The notes beneath the pieces were generated by a model. The model was not told the origin of the DNA. It ran no database searches and saw nothing but the letters and a program-made list of their open reading frames with translations. A stretch of 64,000 nucleotides of DNA from JBIOHP01 sp044449065 (lineage in GTDB: Bacteria > Bacteroidota > Ignavibacteria > UBA10030 > SZUA-254): NCBI GenBank assembly GCA_044449065.1, contig JBIOHP010000005.1, positions 137,619 through 201,618 of the forward strand, given 5' to 3'. Position numbers and translations under genes: made by a program. Shown one piece after another: positions 37,851 through 46,924 of the stretch. Numbering within the stretch: position 1 is the first letter of the stretch; each line of letters opens with the position of its first letter.

Positions 37851-39329
37851 TTACCAGGGATGTTCAGATTTGTAATAGGAACCCTTCGGCAAATTAAACG
37901 AGAGATCGTCCACGCCCATCAACCGAAGAGCATCCCAGATTGTTTTTCCCTGGTGGGAAAACGCCACCGCGGTATGGTGCGGAAAACGTTTTTCAATAAT
38001 CGCATGGCGGTAGAACCTCCCCATCTCGCGGATCGCGAAGACCGCAATACACCCGAACGATTTCGGTTCGATGTTCAGGATTTCGCCTTCGGCGACATAG
38101 GCATTTAATTTTGCCTCTGCGGTTCCCTGCAGGCGGAATATAGTAACATCACCATCGCGGATTCTCCCTTCCAGTGTGCCCCGGGTGATATTAGGATCTA
38201 AACCCGGCTCCATCAACCGGTGCATGATAAGCTGGTATTTCATCATCGAAGTAGCCATGCAGCTTGAGGAAGTATTGCCGCAATGGAAACCCATAAAGAG
38301 ATCGGTATTCTTGTAATCGCCCACCGTCTTTTTGGATTCTTCATACATATCGCGCGGAACGGTATTATTAATATCGAGGATAGCGGCAGGCATTTCGGTC
38401 GCGCATGACGCGATATACTCGCTCAAGGCGCCGTAGATATCCGATTCGCACGAAATCGGTATGCCGCGGGTGGCGAGCCGCGAGTTGATGAAACACGGAA
38501 CGAACCCGAAGAATTTTTCAAACGAGGGCCAGCATTTATTGGCAAAAACCGCGTACTTGGACGCGCCAAGATTTTTTTCCATGAAATCGAGCAGCGATAC
38601 TTCAAACTGGGCAAGCTTTTCAAGCATATCAGGATAGGTGTTTCCCTTGCCAAGCTCTTTCGCCATATCGGCTGCGACCGGCTTGATGCGCGAATCCCCT
38701 TTCGCGGAAAGATACAGATCATACATATCAAGCTCGCTGTTTTCCATCACTTCGATGCCAAGATCGAACAACGGTTTGATGGGCGCGTGGCAGGTGAGGA
38801 AATCGTACGGTCGGGGACCAAAGGAAAATATTTTCAGATTTTTTATGCCGAGAGCGATTCGCGCAATGGGAATGAACTCCTTTATCATCCTTGCGATTTC
38901 ATCGGGATCGCCGACCGGGTACGATGGGATATGCACTTTGAGATTCCGCAAGCCGACATTGTACGACGCGCTGAGCATGCCGCAATACGCGTCGCCCCTG
39001 CCATCGATAAGGTCTTTACCGCTTTCCTCCGCAGCCGCGACGATCATGACCGGACCGTTAAATTTCTGCGCGAGCAGTGTGAGGGGTCCTTCCGGACCGA
39101 AATTCCCGAGAAAAATCGTCAGCGCGTTGATTTTTTTATCATGGATTTCAGTCAGCGCTTTCCCGATATCGTTCTCGTTCTCGATAATAGTCTCAAGTTC
39201 GATGGCGGGGATTTTCCCCTTTTTGCATTCCGCAATCACTTTTTTCCGACGTTTTTTCGATAGCTCGGCGGGGAAACAATCTCTGCTTACGGCAATCACG
39301 CCCATGGAAATGGATGGTATGTTGGTCAT
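37851..39329 (-). CDS. L-fucose/L-arabinose isomerase family protein
   Basis: This 492-residue protein resembles the COG2407 fucose/arabinose isomerase-like family. An N-terminal Rossmann-like half (GVIAVSRDCFP, ALTIFLGNFGPEGPL, FSFGPRPYDFLTCHAP) precedes a C-terminal half with GFHCGNT and an RLQGTAEAKLNAYVAEGE region. The sugar-isomerase family uses Mn2+ and acidic residues; here E and D residues are present in plausible places (CESDIYGALSEY) but the active-site assignment is not certain. It is followed at 6 bp by the M1 peptidase. Function could be sugar isomerisation or an uncharacterised relative. ATG at 39329 gives the natural length for the family. Confidence 0.8.
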   Translation of the reverse strand: MTNIPSISMGVIAVSRDCFPAELSKKRRKKVIAECKKGKIPAIELETIIENENDIGKALTEIHDKKINALTIFLGNFGPEGPLTLLAQKFNGPVMIVAAAEESGKDLIDGRGDAYCGMLSASYNVGLRNLKVHIPSYPVGDPDEIARMIKEFIPIARIALGIKNLKIFSFGPRPYDFLTCHAPIKPLFDLGIEVMENSELDMYDLYLSAKGDSRIKPVAADMAKELGKGNTYPDMLEKLAQFEVSLLDFMEKNLGASKYAVFANKCWPSFEKFFGFVPCFINSRLATRGIPISCESDIYGALSEYIASCATEMPAAILDINNTVPRDMYEESKKTVGDYKNTDLFMGFHCGNTSSSCMATSMMKYQLIMHRLMEPGLDPNITRGTLEGRIRDGDVTIFRLQGTAEAKLNAYVAEGEILNIEPKSFGCIAVFAIREMGRFYRHAIIEKRFPHHTAVAFSHQGKTIWDALRLMGVDDLSFNLPKGSYYKSEHPW

Positions 39330-39405
39330 AGCGGTTATCTTTCTACATTATTTAACTGTCACGATTCAATACGATGCGCTTCACACAAAATGGAATAAAC
39401 AAGAG

Positions 39406-39494
39406 GAACGTCATTGCGAGTCCACCTCCCGCCATCTTTTTAACGGGAGGCGGACGTCGCCTGCCCGACTGCGTCGTTCGGGCGGGCAATCTCC
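39406..39494. repeat. REP-like repeat with two GC-rich hairpins
   Basis: It begins GTCATTGCGAG and ends GGCAATCTCC, the common frame of REP-type repeats in this kind of genome. Inside are CCTCCCG/CGGGAGG (39425-39450) and GCCTGCCCGA/TCGGGCGGGC (39459-39487, one wobble pair). The GGCGGGCAA string also occurs in hairpin I of the kinase leaders and in the K2 insertion. Confidence 0.65.
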
Positions 39495-39651
39495 TTACAT
39501 CGATTTCTGTTCATTGCGATAACAGTTCGATAACAAATCAAAGGACGAAAACAAAAATCAAAGAAAGAATCTGGAATTATACTTCTGTCTTAAAAGATAG
39601 GGAAAAAAGACGTGCCAGCCAAGTCAAAACACACGATGCTATTTTCCTTCG

Positions 39652-39785
39652 TAGTCCCGTAGGGACGACATTTCTCTAGCATAATAGGTTAACACTGGGA
39701 GCGAAATATTGGAAAACATATCGCACCTACGGCGCTCTGATGGGGGTAAAATTTTATCCTATAGACATGCCGTCCCTACGGTACT
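39652..39785. mobile_element. Inverted-repeat element R1 (TAGTCCCGTAGGGACG family)
   Basis: The ends TAGTCCCGTAGGGACG and CGTCCCTACG(G) are inverted, each itself a small palindrome. The interior shares GCGCTCTGATG and TTATCCTATAGACAT with copies R2 and R3 and is non-coding. The right end is slightly degraded. Confidence 0.65.
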
Positions 39786-39821
39786 CCTTACATTGTACAA
39801 TAATGACTCAGTTTCAGCGGT

Positions 39822-40895
39822 TTATTTCTTCAGGAGATCGAGCAATGGTTTATTGATGAAGAGATGGTATTTCCCGACGTAGCTATCCTTGAGAACTTTT
39901 GCTTTCACCAGCTCGCTCAAATATTTGCTCGCGGTGCGGTAGTGAATCTCTAATTGCTTTCCCAAACTTACGGGGGTAATAATAGGATAGGAAAACAAGA
40001 TCTCTACGAGTTCCGCCGTGTATATCTTTTTATGGTGTGTGCGTATGTAGTCCCGTGTTTCACCCAGCATCTTCATCAGCGCTACAAGTGTTTCCGTAGT
40101 ATGTTTCGCTTGAAGATGAAATCCGTTCAGCATATAGAGAATAAGCTCATTCCACTCGTTGTCGGATGTTATTGCTCTTAATCGACGGTAGTACTCGCTG
40201 CGATTTTTGTTGATATACCCGCTGATATACAAATTGGGAAACGTAAGAAATCCTTGCTCGATTAAATATAACACCATCAATATCCTTCCCGCCCTCCCGT
40301 TCCCGTCATTGAAGGGATGAATCGCTTCGAACTGGTAATGCGCGATGGCGCATTTGATGAGCGGGTCAATTCCATCGTCTGCGTGGAGGAAGTTTTCCCA
40401 GTTTCCCATCAATCCGGAAATCTCATTGGCAGAGGGAGGCGTATAGAGTATTTCACCTGTTGCGCTATTCGAAATGGCATTCTGTGTTTTGCGGAAACCG
40501 GCTTTCGATTCGGGGATGAGCTTTCTGTGAATTCCGGAAACTAATCTCGTCGAGACGGGTAGTTTTTTCAACTGTTCAAATCCCCAGTAAACGGCTTCCC
40601 TGTATTGCAGGACTTCTTTATCGGGCTGCCGTTGTTCTGCTTCGGGAAAAAGCTGCATCTGGAGAACCTGCTCAACCGTGGTATTGATGTTCTCAATGTT
40701 CGAGCTTGCAACGGATTCCCGGATCACCGCGGGAGAAAGCAGCAACATTGGGTTGGGAACGGAATGGGAATACCCGTTGAGCTCGCCAAGCGCTGTTCTG
40801 GTTTTCAGCAGAATATCGAAGAAACGCGCGTGCTTAAAGTCGAGCGCAGGAGGCAGCGGCAGCAGCGAAAAGGGAGTTTTAGGGTCAAATTTCAT
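39822..40895 (-). CDS. Fic-family protein (AMP transferase) with N-terminal inhibitory motif
   Basis: This 357-residue protein has the Fic active site HPFNDGNGRAGR, complete including the catalytic His and the anion-binding GNGR. Near residue 65 there is SSNIEN, matching the (S/T)xxxE(G/N) inhibitory helix of class II Fic proteins, so the enzyme is probably auto-inhibited. A C-terminal winged-helix-like segment (EILFSYPIITPVSLGKQLEIHYRTASKYLSEL) suggests DNA binding. Fic proteins transfer AMP or other groups to Ser/Thr/Tyr hydroxyls of targets; the target is unknown. A palindrome (TGAAC-GCG-GTTCA) lies 45-57 bp upstream of its start and could be an autoregulatory operator. Confidence 0.92.
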   Translation of the reverse strand: MKFDPKTPFSLLPLPPALDFKHARFFDILLKTRTALGELNGYSHSVPNPMLLLSPAVIRESVASSNIENINTTVEQVLQMQLFPEAEQRQPDKEVLQYREAVYWGFEQLKKLPVSTRLVSGIHRKLIPESKAGFRKTQNAISNSATGEILYTPPSANEISGLMGNWENFLHADDGIDPLIKCAIAHYQFEAIHPFNDGNGRAGRILMVLYLIEQGFLTFPNLYISGYINKNRSEYYRRLRAITSDNEWNELILYMLNGFHLQAKHTTETLVALMKMLGETRDYIRTHHKKIYTAELVEILFSYPIITPVSLGKQLEIHYRTASKYLSELVKAKVLKDSYVGKYHLFINKPLLDLLKK

Positions 40896-40939
40896 ATGTG
40901 ATAAAATACGAAAAAAAGTGCTATATCGCCACTGATATG

Positions 40940-40952
40940 TGAACGCGGTTCA
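40940..40952. promoter_or_regulatory. Operator-like palindrome upstream of the Fic gene, copy 1
   Basis: TGAAC-GCG-GTTCA is embedded in ATATG...CATATAT, 45 bp before the Fic start. Nearly the same 60-bp block (GTGCTATATCGCCA onward) recurs at 41281 and 41928. It is suggestive of a repressor site, possibly for the Fic protein's own C-terminal winged helix; that is inference. Confidence 0.45.
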
Positions 40953-41092
40953 TATATCGAAATGTGGGGAGTATTTCCGCTCCATTCGATTCTCGGGATT
41001 TTAAACGCGCTTATTCTCCCACGTTAAATTTGAAATGTGATGGGAATCCCCGGTTCTTAGATCGTCGAAATACAAAACAACACTTTCCTTCG

Positions 41093-41242
41093 TAGTCCCG
41101 TAGGGACGACCTGTATCTAGCACTATAGGTCCCTCCTTAATCTGAGCTCCAGCGGAACGAAATGTTTAAAATATATCGCACCGACGGCGCTCTGATGAGG
41201 GGTGATATTTTATCCTATAGACATTCCGTCCCTACGGGACTA
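41093..41242. mobile_element. Inverted-repeat element R2 (150 bp)
   Basis: It is bounded by perfect 16-bp inverted ends TAGTCCCGTAGGGACG and CGTCCCTACGGGACTA. It has no ORF. The core is shared with R3 (AGCTCCAGCGGA, GGCGCTCTGATGAGGGG). The block immediately to its right is also duplicated after R3. Confidence 0.75.
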
Positions 41243-41333
41243 TGCCATTAAGCGAGGTATGGTGCGAAAAGTAGAAAAAAGTGCTATATCGCCAATGATA
41301 TGTGAACGCGGTTCATATATCGAAATATGGGGG
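41243..41333. repeat. Direct repeat after R2, containing operator-like palindrome copy 2
   Basis: It starts TGCCATTAAGCGAGGTATGG and runs through GTGCTATATCGCC and TGAAC-GCG-GTTCA (41303-41315). It is nearly identical to 41890-41980. Its second half matches the upstream region of the Fic gene, so element plus operator region seem to have been duplicated as a unit. Confidence 0.7.
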
Positions 41334-41738
41334 AGTGTTTACGCTCCGTTCGCCTCAGCGGGATTCACTGGGATGGATTTCAGTATTGTTGAAAGAAAGG
41401 GACCCTCCTATGACGCCTATATAGGCGCCATCCATGAAGGAATGAAGAAGAACTATGCCCCGATGGCTTCAATTCTCTTGAAAACGATTGTGTAATCAGT
41501 GCCTGGAGTTGGTTACGGCCTTGTTGAACTTCTTCCTCAACATTGCCGATGGTTTTATCCCTCGATAAGTGCAGACGACAACGCGAAAATTGTGGCTGTT
41601 TCTTCCCGCTTCCAGGGGTCTTTCAATTTGGGGTTTGCCGATGTGATGGATTTACGAGATTTTGTCATAACATACTAAAATTGACATAAACAATCAACCC
41701 GATGTTTAATCATTTCTGATGTGCTCCTACTCTCAACG

Positions 41739-41889
41739 TAGTCCCGTAGGGACGGTATGTTTATAGCAAAATAGATCCACAACCGATCTAAGCTCCAGCG
41801 GAGCGAAATGTTAAAAAACATATCGCACCATCGGCGCTCTGATGAGGGGTGATATTTTATCCTATAGACATTCCGTCCCTACGGGACTA
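41739..41889. mobile_element. Inverted-repeat element R3 (151 bp)
   Basis: It has the same perfect 16-bp inverted ends as R2 and a closely similar core, is non-coding, and lies 370 bp before the helicase gene. Confidence 0.75.
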
Positions 41890-41980
41890 TGCCATTAAGC
41901 GAGGTATGGTGCGAAAAGTAGAAAAAAGTGCTATATCGCCATTTATATGTGAACGCGGTTCACGTATGGAAATGTGGGGG
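41890..41980. repeat. Direct repeat after R3, containing operator-like palindrome copy 3
   Basis: Near-identical to 41243-41333. The palindrome TGAAC-GCG-GTTCA is at 41950-41962, while the flanks have drifted (CACGTATGG instead of CATATATCG). Confidence 0.7.
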
Positions 41981-42179
41981 AATGGGCTAAGGTCAGCCGG
42001 TAATTGTCTTCGATAGCTCCCAACCAGAGTCTTTGGTTAGTTTATCGGGTTGATGTGTGGTTCTCGAGCTTCATTCGCTTATTAGGAAAATATTTTGTCA
42101 CTAGTTCTTTTATACTCTGATTATGTTGAAATATGTTTGAATTTAAATGAATATTTAATACATTATTACTTTAATGCAG

Positions 42180-42210
42180 TGACAGTTGAGTTCACTGTCA
42201 TTTTCTTTTT
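42180..42210 (+). terminator. Terminator-like hairpin before the helicase gene
   Basis: TGACAGT/ACTGTCA (7 bp, 7-nt loop) is followed by TTTTCTTTTT. It sits 50 bp before the helicase ATG, so it either insulates the cassette from the left or attenuates its leader. Confidence 0.6.
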
Positions 42211-42258
42211 AAAAGATAATAGGTGTAATAAATAATTATAGCATCTAACGAGGAGCAA

Positions 42259-45174
42259 ATGCCAATTGATGATATTTTGCGGAGAAATCTTACAAATGAA
42301 CAATACCTTGCCGCAACAGATACCGCTGAAGAAGTACTTTGTCTAGCTTGTGCTGGTTCAGGAAAATCTAGAACATTAGCGTTTCGAATCGCTCGCTTGA
42401 TATCGGAAGGAGAACCAGCTGAAAGCATTGTTGCTTTCACCTTCACAGATAAAGCTGCCGAATCTATTAAACGAAGTGTAGCCATGGCACTACGGGAAGC
42501 AAATATTGAACCAACAATATTAGGTAAACTTTATATAGGAACGATTCATTCTTACTGTCAATACTTGCTTGGACAGATGGATGCACGGTATAGGCAATTC
42601 GATGTGTTAGATGACAATAAACTTCGTTTGTATTTGATTTCCAGATTCTATTCACTTCACTTACGAAACATACAACAAATAAAAGGAGCAAGATATTTCG
42701 ATACGATCAATCAGGTAGCAAATGCCTGGACCACCTTGAATGATGAACTTTTAACTATTGGGCAGATAACTTTGCATGATGAGTCTTTAGGTACATTTCT
42801 CGATCACCTCTCTTCAAGGTTAGATGAGGATGAATATATCGATTTTTCATTAATGGTTCGCTTGGTCGTGGATGCTCTTAACGCAGATAATCCAAATATT
42901 CTTAGAACTATCACACAATTGAAACATTTGATGGTTGATGAATATCAAGATGTAAATCCAGCCCAAGAATCCTTGATTAGGAAATTACATGCTAGATCCA
43001 GATCTCTGTTCGTAGTTGGAGATGACGATCAAGCTATTTATTCATGGCGAGGTGCAGATGTTTCAAATATTATTGATTTTAATCAAAGATATATTAATTG
43101 TTCGTCTCATACCCTTTCGATGAATTTCCGGAGTACTGCTGCAATTATCAGTTCTTCGAACGAATTCATTGCAAATCAACTTGGACCGTCGAGAATAGAT
43201 AAACATCCAATATCCAACCCAAATGGGATTGAAACTCCTCGCGATTACAGCGTGTTATTTTTTAACAATCGACTAGATGAAGCATCCTGGGTTGCTCGGA
43301 GAATAGAACTTCTTCTCGGCACTGAATATGTTGAGAAAGATGGATCTGTGAGAGGCCTAACACCAGCCGATTTTGCTATCCTCATGCGATCAACTCGAAC
43401 ACCGGAACAAGATGGCAACCCAAGGCATGCCGCTTATTCGAACGAATTAGAACGCTTTGGTTTAAAATTCACTATCGAAGCAGGTGGCGGGATATTTGAT
43501 AGACCACACGCCAGAGTGGTTAGAGACACACTAGAATTATTGAGAGATGGATCACCAAATCGCCAGAACGTAACTGATCATTTTAGAAATAATGTAACAA
43601 TTCATTTCCCTGATGCAAACTTGGATGCTCTCATTAGTGTCCTGACTGAATGGGGAAGACTTATTCATGAACCAACAACTGGCGCGAGAAGGAAAGTTTA
43701 TCCACAACTTCTAATTCATCAGATTTTGAGTGCGTTTGGAATACAACGGACGTCCTTCGATGATGCTATCATGCAAGATTTAGGAGTTTTCAGTAGCATT
43801 ATCTTAGATGTGGAAGCTGTCTATATCAGCATTGATTCTCCAGGACGCTTTTCAGAGATACTTAATTTTCTCCAGAACATCGCAGAAACAGGATATGATA
43901 TTAGCACTCTCGATGTTTTGCGAAGACCGGATGCTATCACAATATCAACTGTTCATAAGATGAAGGGATTAGAATACCCTGTTGTTTTCGTTGTTGATGT
44001 CGAAAAAGGTCGATTTCCTGGAAACAGAAGAAATTACGAGGGATGGCTTCCCGCACAAGTTATAAATCACGCCGTCGCAAGGGGGGCATATTGTAGCACC
44101 CATAATGGTGAAGCAAGGTTGTTCTATACCGCTATCACACGAGCGGAGAGATTCCTTTATATTACCGGGAGTATGAATTTACCGGGAGGCAAGAAAAGAC
44201 GAAGTCAATCTCCATATGCGCTACAACTACATAGCGATGAAATTTCTAACGATCCATCTCATTTTCCGCTCAATTTATCCCAACACGTGAGGATAAGAAG
44301 AATTGATGAAACCATCGTTCCTACTACTTATACAGATATTAAGTATTACCTAACTTGTCCGAGAGATTATCTGTTTAGAAAATCATATGGATTTAGTCCA
44401 CCCGTACCCGAATTATTCGGTTTCGGATTATCTGTTCATACCGCGGTGGGGAAATTACATGAGCAATTTCCCACATCTGCACCGACACAAGAAGAAACAG
44501 AAGAATTAGTTGAAAATATATTTCACCTTAAACATACATTCGAAAGTAATGATCCAGAAAATCACCCTGGTCCATACGAAAGGGCTCGTCGGAAGGCATC
44601 TGATATCGCAAAAACTTACACACTAAATTATGCAACTGATTTCAGTAGAGAAAGACAGGTCGAGGTTCGATTTGAAATACCAGTTCAGCAAGCTGTAATC
44701 ACTGGTGCAATTGACTTACTGCTTAAAGAAGATGAGAGTGGAAATATACTAGATGCTAAAGTCATTGACTTCAAATCTATGGATGAACCCGAGGAAGAGA
44801 ACCGGCTCGCTTGGACAGAACTCTCCCTCCAAGTTCAACTATATGCAAAAGCCGCACGAGAAGTACTTGGTGAGAATGCGCGGACGGGATCGGTTCATCT
44901 TCTAAATGTAAATCAAAGAATTGATATTCCTGTAACCGAACAAGCGGTTTCCGCCGCGGTTGCAAATGTTGAATGGGCAGTAAATCACATCATCCAGGGT
45001 GATTTTCCGCAAAGACCATTTATCACTAAATGTAACAAATGTGATTTCAAATTACTATGTTCTAAAATACCCGGGGATTTTTCGAGCGCCGAAACACCTC
45101 CTGCAATTTTAACCCCTATAAATCCAAGCCCTCAATATGCAAAAGCTTTCAGTCAATTTGAGCCCAATGTCTGA
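42259..45174 (+). CDS. UvrD/Rep-type helicase fused to a Cas4/AddB-like PD-(D/E)XK nuclease
   Basis: This 971-residue SF1A helicase has the Q-motif region NEQYLAA, Walker A AGSGKS (about 35), motif Ia AFTFTDKAA, Walker B DEYQDVNP, motif III GDDDQAIYSWRGAD, STVHKMKGLEYPVV and motif VI YTAITRAERFLY. The C-terminal 250 residues form a RecB-family nuclease: YLTCPRDYLF, ITGAIDLLL, VIDFKS, then CNKCDFKLLC. The first Cys plus the CxxCx5C at the end match the iron-sulfur staple of AddB/Cas4 nucleases. It probably unwinds and cuts DNA. It has a strong GAGGAG Shine-Dalgarno, and its stop overlaps the methyltransferase start by 8 nt. It is AT-rich relative to the flanks. Confidence 0.92.
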   Translation: MPIDDILRRNLTNEQYLAATDTAEEVLCLACAGSGKSRTLAFRIARLISEGEPAESIVAFTFTDKAAESIKRSVAMALREANIEPTILGKLYIGTIHSYCQYLLGQMDARYRQFDVLDDNKLRLYLISRFYSLHLRNIQQIKGARYFDTINQVANAWTTLNDELLTIGQITLHDESLGTFLDHLSSRLDEDEYIDFSLMVRLVVDALNADNPNILRTITQLKHLMVDEYQDVNPAQESLIRKLHARSRSLFVVGDDDQAIYSWRGADVSNIIDFNQRYINCSSHTLSMNFRSTAAIISSSNEFIANQLGPSRIDKHPISNPNGIETPRDYSVLFFNNRLDEASWVARRIELLLGTEYVEKDGSVRGLTPADFAILMRSTRTPEQDGNPRHAAYSNELERFGLKFTIEAGGGIFDRPHARVVRDTLELLRDGSPNRQNVTDHFRNNVTIHFPDANLDALISVLTEWGRLIHEPTTGARRKVYPQLLIHQILSAFGIQRTSFDDAIMQDLGVFSSIILDVEAVYISIDSPGRFSEILNFLQNIAETGYDISTLDVLRRPDAITISTVHKMKGLEYPVVFVVDVEKGRFPGNRRNYEGWLPAQVINHAVARGAYCSTHNGEARLFYTAITRAERFLYITGSMNLPGGKKRRSQSPYALQLHSDEISNDPSHFPLNLSQHVRIRRIDETIVPTTYTDIKYYLTCPRDYLFRKSYGFSPPVPELFGFGLSVHTAVGKLHEQFPTSAPTQEETEELVENIFHLKHTFESNDPENHPGPYERARRKASDIAKTYTLNYATDFSRERQVEVRFEIPVQQAVITGAIDLLLKEDESGNILDAKVIDFKSMDEPEEENRLAWTELSLQVQLYAKAAREVLGENARTGSVHLLNVNQRIDIPVTEQAVSAAVANVEWAVNHIIQGDFPQRPFITKCNKCDFKLLCSKIPGDFSSAETPPAILTPINPSPQYAKAFSQFEPNV

Positions 45175-46198
45175 AAAGAAAACTAAATATTACGCTGTAG
45201 ATTTATTTTCAGGGTGTGGCGGATTATCACAAGGATTGTGTGAAGCTGGTTTCAAAGTCCTTGCGGCAATCGAGATCGATCAAAATGCTTCATTTTGTTA
45301 TAAGTTAAACCATGAAAAAACAAAAATCATTAATCGGGATATACGAAAGGTAACCTCAACTGAAATAAAACACATTATGGGGACCCGGTCCATCGATTTA
45401 CTAGCTGCATGCCCTCCATGCCAGGGATTCTCAGCAATACGTAGATTAAATCGAAAAAGATCAAAGAAAGATAAACGGAACAATTTGATTATTCATTTTC
45501 TGCGTTTTGTGAGGAGATTGAAACCTTCTACAATCATGATGGAGAATGTCCCTGCACTTAAAAATTATTATCTATTTCATCATCTTAAAAAAACATTAAT
45601 ATCGATGGGTTATGAAATCGACTATAAAGTTGTAAATCTATCAAAATATGGAATTGCTCAGCGTAGACGCCGTTTGGTACTCGTTGGTTCTCGTTTAGGC
45701 CCTTTAAAAGTCGCTCCGCCAACCTATGAATTTAAAACCGTTCGAGACGTTATTGGAAACATTGGAGCAGTAAAAAATAGTAACGATAAACTTCATCATA
45801 TAGTCGCCGTTCATACACCATCAATTAGGAAACTTATTTCTTTAATCCCGAAGAACGGTGGAAGTCGATCTGCCCTCCCCAAAAAATACCAATTAAATTG
45901 TCATAAAAAAACAAATATTGGCTTTAATGATATATACGGACGATTAAAATGGGATGATGTTTCGCCTACAATCACAGGCGGTTGTCTGAACCCATCAAAA
46001 GGTCGTTTTTTACATCCTGTTAAAAATAGAGCTCTTACAGCAAGAGAAGCTGCGTTGCTTCAATCATTTCCAAAGAACTATAAATTTCCTACAAATATTT
46101 CCAGAACGAACATTGGGATTTTGATCGGGAATGCATTACCCCCAAAATTCAGTAGAATTCAATCGATGAATATTATCCGTCATCTCCAAGGACATTAA
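45167..46198 (+). CDS. C5 cytosine-specific DNA methyltransferase (Dcm-like)
   Basis: This 343-residue protein has motif I DLFSGCGGLSQGL, motif IV with the catalytic Cys in CPPCQGFS, motif VI ENVPAL, motif VIII QRRRRLVLVGS, a short target-recognition region around 200-280, and motif X GNALPPKF. The frame is open 30 nt further upstream, but ATG 45167 directly precedes the conserved core, overlaps the helicase stop (ATGTCTGA) and fits coupled translation. It methylates cytosine at C5 in a specific, unknown DNA site. Its neighbours, helicase-nuclease upstream and Vsr downstream, indicate a modification or defence cassette. Confidence 0.94.
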   Translation: MSEKKTKYYAVDLFSGCGGLSQGLCEAGFKVLAAIEIDQNASFCYKLNHEKTKIINRDIRKVTSTEIKHIMGTRSIDLLAACPPCQGFSAIRRLNRKRSKKDKRNNLIIHFLRFVRRLKPSTIMMENVPALKNYYLFHHLKKTLISMGYEIDYKVVNLSKYGIAQRRRRLVLVGSRLGPLKVAPPTYEFKTVRDVIGNIGAVKNSNDKLHHIVAVHTPSIRKLISLIPKNGGSRSALPKKYQLNCHKKTNIGFNDIYGRLKWDDVSPTITGGCLNPSKGRFLHPVKNRALTAREAALLQSFPKNYKFPTNISRTNIGILIGNALPPKFSRIQSMNIIRHLQGH

Positions 46199-46611
46199 TG
46201 GTAGATATCTTCTCTAGAAGAAAGCGATCCGAAATTATGAGAAAGATAGGACCAGAAAATTCCTCAATTGAATTAAATATTAACAACATACTTAAATCAT
46301 TATATTTTTCATTCCACTCCCATGACAAGTCTCTACCAGGAAAACCCGACTTTGTATTTCTCCTTAAAAAGAAGATAATCTTTGTTAATGGGTGTTTTTG
46401 GCATGGACACCAGAATTGTCGACGAAGCGTATTACCTACGACAAATAAGAAATTTTGGAAAGATAAAATTTCCTCAAATATCCTTAGGGATAAATCCAAT
46501 TATCGAAAGCTTAATCGTATGGGATGGTCTTATAAAGTACTTTGGCAATGTCGATTAGTGAAAAAATCTAACAATGAGATAGCTCATATCTTAACAAAAT
46601 TTCTAAGATGA
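46198..46611 (+). CDS. vsr: Very short patch repair endonuclease (Vsr-like)
   Basis: This 137-residue protein has the Vsr fold signature: an N-terminal RSEIMRKIGPENSSIE, LPGKPDFVF with the catalytic Asp (residue 51), VNGCFWHGH (residues 63-71) and W-rich C-terminal NRMGWSYKVLWQC. Compared by eye with E. coli Vsr, Asp51, Trp68 and His69 are kept but the His64 position is Asn. Vsr nicks T:G mismatches produced by deamination of 5-methylcytosine. The start overlaps the methyltransferase stop by one base (TAATG), so the two are translationally coupled, as often seen for dcm-vsr pairs. Confidence 0.92.
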   Translation: MVDIFSRRKRSEIMRKIGPENSSIELNINNILKSLYFSFHSHDKSLPGKPDFVFLLKKKIIFVNGCFWHGHQNCRRSVLPTTNKKFWKDKISSNILRDKSNYRKLNRMGWSYKVLWQCRLVKKSNNEIAHILTKFLR

Positions 46612-46924
46612 GTTATATTGAGCTTTTATTTAACAAAGACCCAATATCAACCCCACCCATCTCCTTCCCACCACCCCCATTCGTTTGCTTTCCACGCGGA
46701 TTTTTGATATTTTTATATATAATTCAATGAATTTTCAGCAATTCTGCCCACACCCCCTCAACGATTAATACAGATTAAGCAATACGCACCGATGATAACA
46801 TCCGCAGATTATAGTGTGGGCATTCCCCGCTTTTCACAGCTTCAAAACGCAGCATTATAACAGACAATTTGGAGCGCACGGAAAGCTTGAACAACACGAC
46901 AACGAACATTTACTGGAGAACAGC
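46612..46924. other. Intergenic region between the defence cassette and the aminotransferase
   Basis: No gene or clear repeat. A pyrimidine-rich stretch (CCACCCATCTCCTTCCCACC) follows the Vsr gene. The frame of the aminotransferase is open into this region, but no conserved sequence is encoded there. Confidence 0.5.

Larger units (their letters stand above)
39330..39821. other. Intergenic repeat region between the isomerase-like gene and the Fic gene
   Basis: No gene is seen. It holds a REP-like double hairpin (39406-39494) and the first copy of the TAGTCCCGTAGGGACG inverted-repeat element (39652-39785), listed separately. Confidence 0.6.
40896..42258. other. Repeat-rich intergenic region between the Fic and helicase genes
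   Basis: 1.36 kb without a supported gene. It contains operator-like palindromes (three copies), elements R2 and R3, and a segment repeated after both. A short frame around 41370-41495 (SYDAYIGAIHEGMKKNYAPM) vaguely recalls the tail of small Fic proteins but is isolated and unsupported. A terminator-like hairpin is at 42180-42210. Confidence 0.55.

Noticed and set aside
38638..39522. Long open frame on the plus strand inside the isomerase-like gene
   Set aside because: It is antisense to a gene with family motifs and has low-complexity Ser/Phe/Ile composition typical of a shadow frame.
41202..41495. 97-codon frame with a tail recalling small Fic proteins
   Set aside because: It overlaps the R2 element and operator repeats and has no Fic active site or start signal. 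Too weak to call a gene or a pseudogene.
46814..46924. Upstream start for the aminotransferase
   Set aside because: The extra 37 residues are not conserved-looking. The ATG at 46925 has GGAG and gives the usual protein length.
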